Below are positions 1 through 12,560 of a stretch of DNA of 64,000 nucleotides, piece by piece (within the stretch, counting starts at the first letter, position 1; the number at the start of each line of letters is the position of its first letter). The notes beneath the pieces are model-generated. The model saw only the letters and a program-made list of their open reading frames with translations, was not told where the DNA came from and ran no database searches. This stretch comes from Odobenus rosmarus divergens (lineage: Eukaryota; Chordata; Mammalia; Carnivora; Odobenidae), in the NCBI RefSeq assembly GCF_000321225.1, contig NW_004452148.1:168854-232853 (forward strand). Direction: 5' to 3'. A program made the position numbers and the translations under genes.

Positions 1-242
1 GTACTCAGAAAACTATAAAATACTCATGAAAGAAATTGAGGAAGACACAAAGAAATGGAAAAACGTTCCATGCTCGTGGATTGGAAGAACAAATATTGTG
101 ACGATGTCAATGCTACCTAGAGCAATGTACACATTTAATGCAATACCTATCAAAATACCATCCACTTTTTTCAAAGAAATGGAACCAAAATTTGTATGGA
201 ATCAGAAAAGATTCCAAATAGCCAGAGGAATGTTGAAAAAGA
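1..242 (+). pseudogene. L1 ORF2 fragment (end of reverse-transcriptase region)
   Basis: The + strand reads as LINE-1 ORF2 protein just downstream of the reverse-transcriptase core. The translation contains the typical run [13 protein letters not shown] followed by [27 protein letters not shown] and WNQKRFQIA, which matches the conserved 'W..IPCSWIGR.NI.KM..LP...Y.FNAIPIK.P' pattern of mammalian L1. The open frame runs from about 26 to 265, but the L1 similarity stops near 242 and the last residues are unrelated. The element begins outside the window. It lacks the endonuclease and RT catalytic parts here and is a dead fragment. Confidence 0.9.
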
Positions 243-479
243 GAGAGAATTGTTTTTTAGTTTAATTTCTTTCAATGACAATGTGCTGTTTACATCCAAG
301 TTATAAATTGTATGTGAGACTTATAAAGAATATATATGTAAAATATGACATAAATTGCACTAAGGATGGAATAGAATAAATTATACTATTGTCATAAGAG
401 TTCAATCTCTTTTTATTTCTTTAGTATAATTTGTAGGATTATATCTTTTTGTCTGCTTAATTTAAATATCTTTCCTTCT

Positions 480-925
480 CTGTTTATCTTTAATGTTCAG
501 CAGTTTTATAATGATGTTCCCTGGTGTGGCTTTATTTATATTATGAAGCTTTGGATTAGTAGGACATTTTGAAGTCAAAGATGGATGTTTTTCATCACTT
601 TTGGAAAACTGTCATCCATTATCTTAAGATACTGCATATCCTCACATTTTTTTTTTTTTTTAAGATTCCAATTCCTTACAATTGGAATAGTCTCCTTTCA
701 CATGTTGTTTACATGTGATACTCACTATGGTTTTACTTTTGTATTTTCTCTTAATGTTTAAATCTATTTTTTTCCTCTGGTCCATATTCAAGATTATTAA
801 ATTCTTTTTTTAGGAGTAATTAAGCATTACATGTTTAACCTATGTTTTTTTCAGTTAATGAATTTCATTTTTTTGATATATAAAGCTTTTTGTCTTTTCT
901 TTTAATTTAATAAGCATGATCCTTT

Positions 926-956
<31 letters not shown>

Positions 957-1330
957 TGAGAGAGAGAGCACGTGTGGGTGGGGGATAGGTTTAGAGGGAG
1001 GGAGAGAATTTCAGTTAAGCTCCACGCCCAACATGGAGCCTCATGCGAGGCTCTATCTCACGACCCTGAGATCATGACCTGAGCTGAACTCAAGAGTCTG
1101 ATGCTTAACTGACTGAGTCACCCAGGTGCCCCAAGCATGATTCTTTAAAACCTGTGTCTGATATCATCATTACCTGGAGGCCTGGATAATTTTTTTTAAA
1201 TCATTTTTTCCCCTATATTCTTGGCTTTTAGTCATTTTCTTTGTCCTAGTCTTATTTCTGTGTGTTTCTCACTTTATCTGAAAAGTTGTTTTGATAACTT
1301 GTGGCTTTTGATAATATTTATTCCAAAAAG
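480..1330 (-). mobile_element. Ancient L1 (L1M-type) in antisense, split by a SINE
   Basis: The + strand resembles the reverse complement of an old mammalian L1M region. Cues are the phrase around 505-540 (a 'gatgttccctggtgtggc' motif), the 'ggaaaactgtcatccatta' phrase near 603, and the 'gattccaattcc' motif near 663. Similarity is diffuse and T-rich. The Can-SINE at 926-1132 interrupts it, so the L1 was there first. Boundaries are approximate. Confidence 0.45.
926..1132 (-). mobile_element. Can-SINE (tRNA-Lys-derived carnivore SINE)
   Basis: The reverse complement starts with the SINE head GGGGCACCTGGGTGACTCAG, continues through the tRNA-related region and a purine/pyrimidine-rich stretch, and ends in (AAAT)n, seen here as TTTATT repeats at the left edge. 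A 14-bp target-site duplication with one mismatch flanks it: AAGCATGATCCTTT at 912-925 and AAGCATGATTCTTT at 1133-1146. The CT-rich middle is diverged, which suggests an older copy than others in the window. Confidence 0.93.
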
Positions 1331-1339
1331 TATTTACTT

Positions 1340-4300
1340 GTTTTCTAACAGGTGGCTAGGTGAGTGACACAAGCACTTTTACGTCACCATAAACTAATCA
1401 AGGATTTAGATCATGGGAAACCGGGAGTCAGTTCTTGATTCTAAATATTATTTAAAGCTTGAGTATTTGCCAGGTACCACAACCCTTACTGGGGCTGTGA
1501 ACTTCAGTGTTTGTCACTTCAGTGTATGGTGAGCTAACTGAAAACGTTGCTCACTTCTCAGCCTTTGGGTTATGCCATTGGAACAAGCAGATGCCCTGTG
1601 ATGTCCAGCAGTTCCCATACTGCACTCACTTTCCTGCATTATTCTTCTATAGGTTGTGGCAGCTTTCTCATGCCCTGGGATAAAAATATACTTTTTGTAT
1701 TTAAGTCCAACTCTTCTAGTTATTCTCAGTGAAAGACTCGACACAAGCCACCTATTCCATCATTTCTGAAATGACCAATTGATTTTTACATATGTTAATA
1801 TTTGCAGAATGTTATCATAGACAAATATTCACTCCTAAAAATTTGACACACATGCCACATACACACACATGCACACATTTAAATACTTTTAGTAACTTTG
1901 GGCACAGTATATCAAGTGGTTAGAAAGAACACAAATAAAATCCTTACGATTAATAAGTTGATGTAGAATATTGCAAAACATAATGTAACTTGAATGTGTA
2001 AACTGGGTTTGATTATTAATTTTCACATAATCAACCCATTGACATTATTATTTTTGTTATTCTGTACATAGATGTGTAAAGGTGACACAACAGATAGAAT
2101 TAAATTACTGTTCAATGAATTTTAGTTTTGTAGAAACCAATAACCACTGTAGAGCATCTTGATCTTTAACTTAGTTTTTCTTCAGTAATAGTATAACATT
2201 ATGTACAAACAAATTTTCTAGGTAATAAGTCCATTATATAAAAATACCTTGAAATATTGTTAAACTTGTCATCTCGATAAGTCTAGTATATCCTATTCTA
2301 TATCCATGACTTGAGAATTCAGTGTTAGTTTCATAGCATATGCAAATATGCAAGTTCGTGAACATTACAGACCCCTGAGAGCCCCTATGGGAGAAGTCAG
2401 GAGCAACGAGGCCCTCATCTGTTCCAAGGTTACATGTGCCTGGTACCATGAACTGCAAAATTAAAACAATTTGTAAAACACTTGTATATAATTTCCTCTT
2501 CACTGGCAAAAAAAAAAAAAAAAAGGTAGAAAGAGAAATGAAACTTTAAATTTGTTCTATTAAAATTTATACTGGGTTGTAGTTTATAAAGAACAGACAT
2601 ACAATGTTGTTACTAATTTTGCATTGTTCATTTAAAATAGATTACCAAGGAAAGAGCAAAAAAAGTTAAGTTCTGTTTTTTGAGTTTACAATACCATTGT
2701 ATTTGCAGAACCTAGTTTCTTATTTACATGTAGTCAAATACATCAATCTTTTCATTTCTGGCTTTATCCTTTACCACTAAAGATTATAAAGATATTCTCC
2801 TGTACTTTTAATGCCACAATAGTTGTAGAGTAGACTTTATTATTTCTGTACTCATAAATTAATTGTTTAGATAGCTATGAATGTATATTAAAGTGATTTT
2901 CAACTAAACATAAGTTCTGTAATTGTGCAATTCAAAAGTAATATATATGGAGTTGACACAAAACCTGTTTCCACCAATATTCAAAGTTCATTCATACCCT
3001 GGCAATGAAAGTACTAATGAAGTATAAATATTTTCTTCATTTTAAAGACATTCTTTTTGCTTAAGAACAGAGTATATGCAGAACACTTTATATCTTTTAC
3101 AGAATTTTTTTTCTAACAGTGCTTGGAATGGATTCGATGAGAGTAGATGAGCTTTTGCATAAGGAAGATGTAACTGATTACATTAATGTATGCTGTTTGC
3201 TTAAAAGACCACTAGAGTTGTGAAAATATAATCTATGCAAAACAGAATAATTCAATATTGCATAAGAGAACAGAAAACAGTCCCAGGAATTTTTAATTCA
3301 TATAACTGAAAACTCTTATTAAAAAAATTTTAATGGTAAAATGAAGCAAAATTGTTTGTATACAGTTAACATCTACAATTAAAAATATCTATTGATGCCA
3401 GCTTCATCCTAGTGATTCCTTTTTATGTAAGTACCCAGGTGGTATTTACTGCGGCCTCTGGTTGGGAACCTATGTTTGTAGCCCTCTGACTCTGAGCACA
3501 ATCATCGCAAATCATTTCTACACACTCAGTGCAAACAAGATGTCAAGAAAAGGACTCTTGCATATGCAGTTCCACTCAGATTCAAAGGATTTAAATCTAT
3601 TTACTTTTTCAGGTGTGATCTAAATGATAAATTCTAAGCAAATCTCTCAGCTCTAATTTAACTGAATGATGAAAACTTTTCTTGGGAGGAATTCATGATT
3701 TATAGAGCTTAGTACCAAAAAAAATTTCTTGGAAGCTTGAGAATTAATCATTTTTGGTAGAATTTTTTTTTGGTATAAAAATATGTACTTCTTTTCTCCC
3801 TTACTGTCCCCAGGCAGCCTGTCATTGCTATCCATTACTCACTCTGTGTTCTGGTGCCTCCTGTCTGACACACCTTTCGCAGCATTGGCCATAGAAACGG
3901 TAAACATCCAATGACTGTTGACTGAATGGGATTGTGAAGAGCTGCGTGGAGTTAATATAGTGGGAAAAAGCATGAAATACAGTCTCTCTTTCTGATCACT
4001 GGAGTATATCATTTTGTGCTACTTTCTATTCCGAGGGATAATTTTTCTGTGGTGGGAAAGTTTTCATCATTATTGTTTAAGTCTAAAGGGAATGAAACAT
4101 GTCCTAGATCACATGAGACTTCTATTTCTATCTGGTATAATGAATCAGGTAACTGAAGTGGTGGATTTGATAGGTGTTTTCCTTTTGTGCAGTTTGTTAT
4201 TTTCAGCAGATGTCACCTTCAGCATGGAGTAAATAACAAATTATATACGAACTTGGGGTAACCAGAGTGGGTGGCTTAAATGAGATGAATTGTATGTTGT

Positions 4301-5001
4301 CAGGAGAGCTCCATGATCAAAACATCTCTCAGGCTTAGGCTTTTTGTTGGGCCTATGGTTTTAAAGATAAATAACATATCTAAAGCTATATAGAGATGAT
4401 TTATTCTGATGCTAGCATCCAGATTAAGAAATTGTACGGATTAAGAAAGTTTAAAGAGTAATTATAGGAACCAGTAATTATAAGAGCTAACCAAATTCAT
4501 CCAATTTGTGCCCAGGCCTCTTTCTACTAATTTTTTACAACTTCTCAGATTTGGGTTAAATCAGCTGATCATTTTCTTTATATGCTTTTCCATTAGTCTT
4601 AAAAATGATAAACTAACATTTCAATTTATAACCAAATATGATTGAGAGCTGTAAGGCATTGCAGTGGTATTATAACAGATCCTGGTGATGACATGTTTAG
4701 AAAGTAGTTTTCCAGAAGACAGCATCCTGAGAGCAAGCATTTTTGGAGATGAGCTTGGTGTCGTCAAGTGTGGTTCCTACTGAGGGATAGCACTGGATCA
4801 TAGAGCGGCCCTATATTGAAGAGCCAGGCCAGATAATAGGCTATACCCCCAGGGGAAGGGGGCGGGGCTTAGCCAGTATTAAAAAAGAACTCTGAAAGAA
4901 AAGAAAACACCACCAAGGTAGCCCTGCAAATTGGAATCAGCGTGGTCAGTGTTTTCAGAGACTGTCAGCTTAATGCTATTTTATGGAACCTCTTATAATA
5001 A
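1340..5001. other. Unassigned AT-rich sequence
   Basis: About 3.7 kb with no gene or mobile element I can name. It holds a short CA-rich patch near 1856-1880 and an A17 run at 2508-2524. An isolated GC-box-like motif (GGGGGCGGGGC) lies near 4858-4868 in otherwise AT-rich DNA. Open frames of 60-91 codons here show no recognisable domain. Confidence 0.5.
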
Positions 5002-5013
5002 AATGGAATGAAT

Positions 5014-5208
5014 TTTTTTTTAAAGATTTTATTTATTTATTTGAGAGAGAGAGAATGAGAGATAGAGAGCACGAAAGGGAAGAGGGTCAGAGGGAGAAGC
5101 AGACTCCCTGCTGAGCAGGGAGCCCGATGCGGGACTCGATCCCGGGACTCCAGGATTATGACCTGAGCCGAAGGCAGTTGCTTAACCAACTGAGCCACCC
5201 AGGCGCCC
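5014..5208 (-). mobile_element. Can-SINE with 12-bp TSD
   Basis: The reverse complement begins TGGGCGCCTGGGTGGCTCAG, which carries the tRNA-type A-box region, and later has a B-box-like GGGATCGAG. It then has the CT-rich tract and an A-rich tail (T-run plus TTTATTTATT on this strand). An exact duplication AATGGAATGAAT lies at 5002-5013 and 5209-5220. No coding capacity; SINEs of this kind are transcribed by RNA polymerase III and moved by L1 proteins. Confidence 0.95.
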
Positions 5209-5539
5209 AATGGAATGAATTATTAACAAATAAGTTAGTAAGTTGTTAAGAAACACTCTGCTTTGTTATGAAGTAAGACATATATGTTAGAGAAAATAAA
5301 ATGTACTTCGAAAGTAGAGACTAGGATTGGCATCATTAACTTCTGAAAGCAAAAGAGACACAGCATTCTAAAGAGTCTGGGTAAAGAGTATGAGGAAGAG
5401 TAGTGCCAAGATATGAGGACCAAGATATTCATAGCAGCAAGATCACAAAGGAACTTATAAACTATATTACAGTGTTTGTATTTTTTTCCTGAAGACACTG
5501 GGGAAGCATCATAATGTTTTAAATAGGGATTCATGTTTA

Positions 5540-6225
5540 TATCATAGAAAGATTACACTGTGGCAGTTTATAGAATGCATAAGACAGGGGACAGGAAATG
5601 GTCAGGAGAACCAGTCAGGAGTCTGTATAGCAAGACTATGAGGTAAGCCCTGATGTCAGCCTGAACAAGATATGACAGCAGGAGAGAAGGATGTGGTTTG
5701 ATTTAAGAAATGTTAAAGTAGAACAATGCATAAGAATCCATATTTAAATAGGTATAAAGAATGAGGTAGTGGGGTGCCTGGGTGGCTCAGTCAGTTAAGT
5801 GTCTGCCTTTGACTCAGGTCATGATCTTGGAGTCCTGGGAACAAGCCCAACATGGGGCTGTCTGCTCATTGGCGAGTCTGCTTCTCTCTCTCCCTTTGTG
5901 ATCTCTCTCTCTCTCTTCATCTCTCAAATAAATAAATAAAATCTTAAAAAAAAGAATGAGGAAGAGAGAGTCATTATAAATGACCCCCTTGTTTTATTTC
6001 TGGCTTGATGGTAGATAATGGAACTATTCACTGAATGGAGGAACAAGGTGCAGAGTTCAGCTGGAGATGAGATAGAGTTCTGTTTGAGTCATGTTGGTTT
6101 GTGACCATCTCTGGGCATTCAGGTGGAGATGATAGAAAAACACTGACTATCATTTTGGAGCTCTGAAAAGATCTTTGGCCTCTTAGTTTTGGGATTCATT
6201 AGGTTTGGGGGCTACAATAAAACTG
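5540..6225 (+). repeat. Ancient mammalian interspersed repeat, unnamed, interrupted by a SINE
   Basis: The stretch resembles a widespread old mammalian repeat. It has a 'gtcaggagaaccagtcaggag' type phrase near 5600, a 'gagtc.t.ataaatgacccc' phrase near 5970, then 'ttctggcttgatgg', 'ggaactattcactgaatggag' and 'gcattcaggtggagatga' near 6110. I recognise the order of these blocks but cannot assign a family name with confidence. The SINE at 5771-5950 is inserted in the middle and the repeat resumes after it. Confidence 0.5.
5770..5950 (+). mobile_element. Can-SINE with 14-bp TSD
   Basis: It starts GGGGTGCCTGGGTGGCTCAG and runs through the tRNA-like head, a (CT)n-rich middle and an AAATAAATAAATAAAATCTT tail. 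The target-site duplication is AAAGAATGAGGTAG at 5756-5769 and AAAGAATGAGGAAG at 5951-5964, one mismatch. The head is diverged (for example ACAAGCCCAACATGGGGC), so this is not among the youngest copies. Confidence 0.93.
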
Positions 6226-6231
6226 TATGTA

Positions 6232-6810
6232 TATATTAGTTTTCTATGCTGAAAAACAAATTGTCAAAAATGTAGGTGTTTGAAAAATATCCATTTATTA
6301 TCTCACAGTTCTGTAGGTCAGAAGTATGTGCAGGGCTCAGCTGAGCTCTCTGTCAGGATTTCTATCAAGTCTCTATCCAGACTGGAAGAAGGTGTTGGTT
6401 ACTAGGGCTACAGTCACATCTGTGTGTCAGGGATATCCTCTAGTCTCACTGGTTGTTGGCATAATTTAGTCTCTGAAGGTTGTAGGACTGAGTTACCCAC
6501 TCTCTTCCCAGCTGCCAATGGGCCTGCTCTCAGTTCCAAGAGGTCATCCTCCATTTTCTTCTATATGGTCCTCTGTCTAGTAGAACAGTTTCTTTCTTCA
6601 AGGCCAGCAGGAGAATCTCTCTCATTTTGAAGTCAATTGATAAGGGATCTTAAATATATCTTCAAAATCCCTTTGGCTATGTAATATACTCAGGGGTGTG
6701 ATATCCCATGATTTCACAGGTCTGGCCCACACTCAAGGGGAAGGGATTCTGTAGGGTATACACACCAGGAGGCAGGAAGTTTGGGCGCCATCTTTGATTC
6801 TACTTACCAA
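6232..6810 (-). mobile_element. MaLR-type LTR (MLT1-like), antisense
   Basis: The reverse complement ends with the block typical of MLT1 LTRs: 'cttctgacctacagaactgtgagataataaatgg' and then a 'tagaaaactaatata' terminus. It begins with a 'ccttgagtgtgggcc' block and a '...gccatctt..' motif. This is a non-autonomous ERVL-MaLR solitary LTR. There is no internal region, and subfamily is not assigned. Confidence 0.75.
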
Positions 6811-6829
6811 AGTATAGGTGTGGGAAAGT

Positions 6830-9800
6830 TCCCTAAAGGACAGAGATCAGAGTACAAAAGAAGAAAGTTTAGAGAAGCGTGAGAACAATAATACTTAAGG
6901 AGGAGTAATAGGAAAAAATCAATCTTCAAATGAGATTATAACTGAGAGAACAATATGAGAAATATGTGTGAATGATTAGATCCTTTGGCCCTGCATTCTT
7001 AAGGCTATTAATTAATCACTATTACTGCCATGACTTCGTGCCTTACTTTACTGCACATTCCTTAAAATACCTATGGTCTTGCCACTAAATGATGACCAAT
7101 ATATGATATTGTTGCAAAATAATACTTTGTTTATAATTTATAAATTAACTTTTAGAATCCAAAAGTATTGTCATCCCAAATCATGACTTCAGTCTCTTTA
7201 AACCATGAAAAGCCTGGGGTTTCTGACAATTTATGTCAAAGGAGTTCTGTAAAGGGAAGGTATTTGATTGCCCACTGAAAGTATACATAGGGACTTGAGC
7301 AATACACTCAAAATCTGAAAGAAATATAGAAACTGTATCAATCTCTGTCATTTGTGGATCAGTTTCCACAGGTAATATACAGTATTCTCTTATTTGTAAA
7401 ACCTGCTATATTGTGTATGCTTGTGAATATATTTAATCCTAGCTATTAGATCAAGATCCCAGAGAACACATTTCACATATTCATCTTTTTGTGCCTATAT
7501 GTAACAAAATGTCAAGAAAATATTGCGTATATACTTGTTGAATACACAAATGAAAGGAAAAGACAGTGATTTTACTTGGTAATAATACCTCTAATATGTT
7601 TTTTATTTTAGATATTTTTTGTAGAAATTAACATCATACTGATTTAATTTTGGATAAAATAACATGGATATAAAAGTGGACTATTTCTTATAGAATGTTG
7701 CCACTGACAACATATGGACTCTTTAGAGCAGAGATGAATTTTGACAACATTTTATAGAGTGGTGTCTGAGAAAAGACTGACCTGAAAAAGCATCCATATA
7801 AGCCAATGTCTGCTCAGTGCCGCTTCACCTGGGAAAGAGAAGGTCCATTTAAATTGGCAGAAATGGATGCAATGACCCAGATTAGTAAAATAAGGCCAAC
7901 TTTAACTGAGGTTAAAAAAAAAAAGTTTTTTTTTTAATAGGACATTTTAGAAATAAAAAGGAAGAAGAAAAAGAAATTTAAGTAATAGGAACCAAAATAC
8001 AATTAGATGTACATCTAAAGGTTCACAAGAAGCCAGAATCGATAATTTCAGTATATATCTTTCAAAAATACAAAATATCAGAATCAATGCAATGAAACTA
8101 TACTGATAGATGTCTGTAAAAGGCCTACATTTCAAATTCACAGGAACTAACTAATGTCATATTTGTAACAATTTTAAAAATGTGCAAACATAAGCAAAAT
8201 AAAGTATATTTGTTTTTTAAGGAGTTCTAAAAAGTTAATTCACTTAAGCAAAATGTTAAAAAAATTAATGATTATGGTGTGCTATTATTAATTTTAAATT
8301 CTATGATTTACTAATTAAAATAATGGCCTAAATAGGTAAAAATGACTAGTCTTACACATTCTGCTTCATAGGTACTAGCCCTTGAATATATATATATTCA
8401 AATATATGAAGAAATTAAATATGAGGAGATTTTGGCTCAAATAGCACGTTGAACTGCTTCTGAAATGATTAGTCAGTTTTATAAGGGGTAAAAATCTCTG
8501 TTCTTAGGAGACTGATTTGACAGTTCTCTATTCTTTATCAGTGTCAAAGAATGTATAAAAAATTATTTACTTTATGTGACAATTGGCTTTGATTTATATA
8601 TTTATTTTGTGTAGCACCTGTTTTGTTTTGATTTCTTCATATTATTACTAAATAATTTTGCAAAAAGTATTATATTAAACTGCCTCCTTCAGTTTCATTG
8701 GTTCTTTTATCTTTGAGTAATGCACCCTGGTTAAAAGACCAATTGTTCTCTACCCTCTTCTCAACATTTGCAATTATGTGTGGAAAACAAGAAAAGTCAT
8801 GGTTTGTAATTTCTCCTTGGAGTATGATGTCATGTTTCTGGACAGTAGTATTTAAAATAAAAGTTACAAATTCTTATATAGATATGTGTTTGAATCCCTG
8901 TGGGGAAAGTTTCATCTTTCTTCATTTAAAAAGCAAATATGGTGATGTTCATTCATTGGCAGTTCTTTATCAGTGATTATACATACATAATTGAAGGAAG
9001 GATGTTCGACTCTCTTCACTAAATATAGTTATCTATTAATGAAACAACATAAGCTTTTTATGAAGTTAAAAATGCTATCAGTTTTCTTCAGGGATTGTGA
9101 AAAATAATATTTTGATTGTGATTCTGATGGGTATAATTTCCCCAGTATTTAAGAAAGTCTTTGACCTCAAAGATTAGTCCTAAGGTCAGGTCTTGGTCAG
9201 CTTCAGTTGTGTTGCCTCAACAGATTCTATAATGCAATATAACTGTATAACTAATGGATTTACATTTCATAATAGATCAAATTCTATGTATATGTTGTGT
9301 ATACATATGTCTTATGAACAGGAATTAGTTTTTCTTAAGAAATACCTCAGATGCAGTCAATTTATAAAAACAATTTTGAATATACTTAGAGAATCGATGA
9401 TAAAATTTTCATCTTAAGGCTATGAATTATATTATCTTGTTATGTACAATTATATCATACTGGTGCATATTACATTGTAATATAATTTAATTCCTATATC
9501 TCTAAAGTGATAAATTTTTTCACTGAATTTTAAGTAATTTCAAAGAAATTGTGACATTCTATATATTCCTTCAAGTGTCTTTTTAAAAAATTCCTTTCTC
9601 TGTATATAATATTTCAGAAATTCCAGTAACTACAAACATACTTATGGTAATTAAAACAGTAATGACACTTTATCTTTGATGTTTACTTTTCCGTAATTAT
9701 ATATATCGTGAATTTTATCTAAGAACACATTGGCATTTAGTTCTACAGCTCTTTACTCATACTTTCTGCACACTTTATTATAAAATATAGCACTTATTTA

Positions 9801-9880
9801 TACTACAGACTGATGACTTTTATTGGTAGTATCTTACAAAATGTGCTCTCAAATTAGATATTTCTAGGTTAAAATGCTGC
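6830..9880. other. Unassigned AT-rich sequence
   Basis: About 3 kb with no element I can name. A perfect 20-bp AT-rich palindrome lies at 8382-8401. The 92-codon frame at 8698-8976 and the 74-codon frame at 9193-9417 have no recognisable domain and occur in sequence with no promoter or splice context I can support. Confidence 0.45.
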
Positions 9881-9883
9881 AGT

Positions 9884-10083
9884 GGGGCTTGAGTGGCTCA
9901 GTCAGTTAAGCGTCCAACTCTTGGTTTCAGCTCAGGTCATGATCTCGTGGGTTATGAGATTGAGCCCTGCATGGGGCTCCATGCTCAGCAGGGAGTCTGC
10001 TTGAGCTTCTCTCCCTCTCCCTCTGCCTCTCACCCCACTCGTGCTCTCTTTCTCTAAAATAAATTAATAAATCTTAAAAAAAA
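9884..10083 (+). mobile_element. Can-SINE, older variant
   Basis: The head GGGGCTTGAGTGGCTCAGTC is diverged from the usual GGGGCGCCTGGGTGG. The second block has the variant 'cgtccaactcttggtttcagctcagg', known from older or parallel Can-SINE subfamilies. It has a CT-rich tract and an AAATTAATAAATCTT-A tail. No convincing duplication survives at the flanks, which fits greater age. Confidence 0.88.
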
Positions 10084-10775
10084 GTTGCAATTCAATGAAA
10101 AAATTCAGAGGAAAGATGCTTTTAGATCATTCTCTCTATATTGACATGACTCTGTGGTCATAAAATTTTATGAAAAGTAGAAAAATAAACCTCTGTAAGT
10201 TCAGTGTAAGAAGTGATCATGACGATCATATAATATAAAATCTGTAACATTTTGGTCATATAAAATATAACTGCAAAAATGATATTTTAAAAGACAAATT
10301 CATACTAGAATTTGGATTCATGTGAACTCTGAAAACAGGAGGTCTTCTTCTGCATTTATCTTTCACTGGTAAGGATGAAATGTACAGATTTACAATTTTT
10401 ACATGTCATTCTATAGTTTGTATGGACCAGTCTTTAAAAATGTGTTTACAAGGACTTTAAAAGTGAATCAATCACACAAGCAGTGCCAGTTTTTTATGGC
10501 ATAATATTGACCATTCTTTCCTCCTCCCCATTTGCCATTGTTCAACTTTTCCATGTACTATGAACAATAAACATTGTTAATATTATTGCTTTGGACAAAA
10601 TATCTTTTACATCAATTAAAGACAAAAAATATAAAAGAGTATATTTTACCTGTATTTATCCCTTTCCAACGCTTATCCTTTCTTTATGTAGTGCCATATA
10701 ATCTTTCACCATTCAGCCTGATAATTCCATCTAAGATAACACCAGTCCCATATTGTAACCATGACTTTCAAATAA

Positions 10776-11062
10776 GAATTTTTTTATTTTATGTTAATCA
10801 CCATACATTACATCATTAGTTTTTGATGTAGTGTTCCATGATTCATTGTTTGTGTATAACACCCAGTGTTCCATTCAGTACGTGCCCTCTTTAATACCCA
10901 TCACCAGGGTAACCCATCCCCCCACCCCCTCCCCTCTAGAACCCTCAGTTTGTTTCTCAGAGTCCATAGTCTCTCATGGTTCATCTCCCCCTCCGATTCC
11001 CCCCCTTCATTTTTCCCTTACTGCTATTTTCTTCTTCTTCTTCTTTTAAAATATATTATTTG
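10776..11062 (-). mobile_element. Carnivore L1 3' end, 5'-truncated
   Basis: The + strand starts with a T-rich tract (the poly-A tail in reverse) and 'atgttaatcaccatacattacatcattagtttttgatg', then the C-rich block ATCCCCCCACCCCCTCCCC and a (TTC)n tract near 11030. This is the distal 3' UTR of a carnivore L1. A possible 9-bp duplication TTCAAATAA flanks it at 10767-10775 and 11063-11071. It carries no ORF2 sequence. Confidence 0.88.
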
Positions 11063-11084
11063 TTCAAATAATAAATTTACTTAG

Positions 11085-12185
11085 GAAAGAGTAATAAATC
11101 TTATCTACTCTCTGCACTTCATTGCATGATTATTTGAATCTTGGCAAAAAGAGTTTGTTGGCTCTTCCAGGGCCAGGTGATATTTGAGGGCAAATACACT
11201 ATAAAATTTGTATATACATATTGTTCCATGAATCCAGCATTTGGAAGGTAAGTATATTAAGATATTCTGTCCAGTCTGCTATCAGCAACTCTGGTCTGAT
11301 TATTTTGAAAGTGGGAAAGCCCATTTTCTCTTGAATTATCTTGCTTAAGAAGCCTCTTTCTCTGTTTCCTGAAGTTCTTGTGATACTATTCTGTATCTTT
11401 TCACTTAAACTTTTCTTTAAATATTTGTCATAAACAAGCCATGGCCTTTCCCATATAAACACTCTACGATTAGAGAATCCTCTTTGTTTTTAACTTCTAA
11501 AGAGTAAGAACCATACTTTACTAATTGTTTCCTCCTTTAATTTCTATCATACTAATTGTATGGTTCATGCAGCACACATCATGATTAAATATTCTATTTT
11601 TCCTGCTCCCTCACCATTTCTTAAGATGAAAGATGGGAGTTGATAAATTCTATGTGCTCCCATGGATTCTTTGAAATTATCATTAACGCTCTTAATATTA
11701 AAACATCCTTTCTTTTGAAGTCCACACCAATAACTTTTATGGCAATGTTTAGAACTATTTTGATATTATCTAGCCACCTACTTTCATTATACTCAATTAT
11801 TAATGCACTTGATTATGCTTTACCTCTCTATATGCCTTTCAGAGGATTTTTATTTATGAGAGGGCTAATCACTTGTTTTGGGTAAAACCTTACTGCTTTA
11901 TTTCATTCTTATCTTAGGTGACTGGACATTGGAGGGAGAAAAAGTAAAGCCTCTTTATTAGAGTCAATGACAAATATATTCTCTCATCATATTTTGGCTC
12001 TTGTTGCCTTACAGAAATCCCTTTGTTAACTGCAAAATGATGACTAACATTCCAAAAATCGTTACTTCATAAGTTTTGCCCTGTCTTCAATCCCACAAAT
12101 TCATCCACCTTCCTAACTCTCTGTAAAAAGTGTTGAATTTTTGCTTTACAGAGAATAATATGTCCATTATTATAAAGGATAATAA
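11085..12185. other. Unassigned AT-rich sequence
   Basis: No gene or repeat recognised. Two frames of 87 codons (11199-11462, minus) and 81 codons (11640-11885, plus) show no domain. Confidence 0.4.
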
Positions 12186-12191
12186 TAATGA

Positions 12192-12232
12192 GGGGTGCCT
12201 GGATGGCTCAGTCAGTTAAGTGTCTGACTCTT
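12192..12232 (+). mobile_element. Can-SINE head only (3'-truncated)
   Basis: GGGGTGCCTGGATGGCTCAG and the following tRNA-like block up to 'gtgtctgactctt' are present, then the match stops abruptly. There is no CT tract and no A-rich tail. Retroposed SINEs normally lose their 5' end, so loss of the 3' part points to a later deletion. Confidence 0.8.
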
Positions 12233-12384
12233 CCATTAGATCTTTCCTTGGGAAAGTAGTGGTTAAATTGTCTTCCACAGAAACCATAGTAATAATTCCC
12301 TATTATTACTCTGAGTCAAATTGCTATTTTCCAATTATGACTTACGTCCTCCTTCTTTATTAGATTATCTGTGTTGTTCCCTTC

Positions 12385-12560
12385 AGATGGGATGTTCTTT
12401 TTCCCTAAGTATACTAATCACACCGTCATAAAATTCCTGGACTAAAACTACTTCTTCCATGAAGCCTTCTGTGATCCTTCCAACTGAAAGATGCCTCTTT
12501 ATTCTCTGAACATAGATTGAATATTTTTGCTTACAATATTTTACATTTAAAAATTCATAT
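12385..12560 (+). repeat. LINE2 (L2) fragment
   Basis: The block 'cctggactaaaactacttcttccatgaagccttctgtgatccttcca' matches the L2 3' region pattern '..tcctccaggaagccttccctgatcc..'. It is diverged, as expected for an element that stopped moving before placental mammals radiated. Confidence 0.55.

Noticed and set aside
7181..7369. Possible small secreted or regulatory peptides among the short frames in unique DNA
   Set aside because: None of the 60-99-codon frames, including this one, shows a domain, signal peptide or transcript context; numbers match what chance gives in 64 kb of AT-rich DNA.
10831..11084. Two overlapping 72-codon plus frames rich in proline and serine
   Set aside because: They are the reverse of the L1 3' UTR C-rich block. 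The same frames recur at 14434-14690 and 29360-29635, as expected from copies of one repeat.
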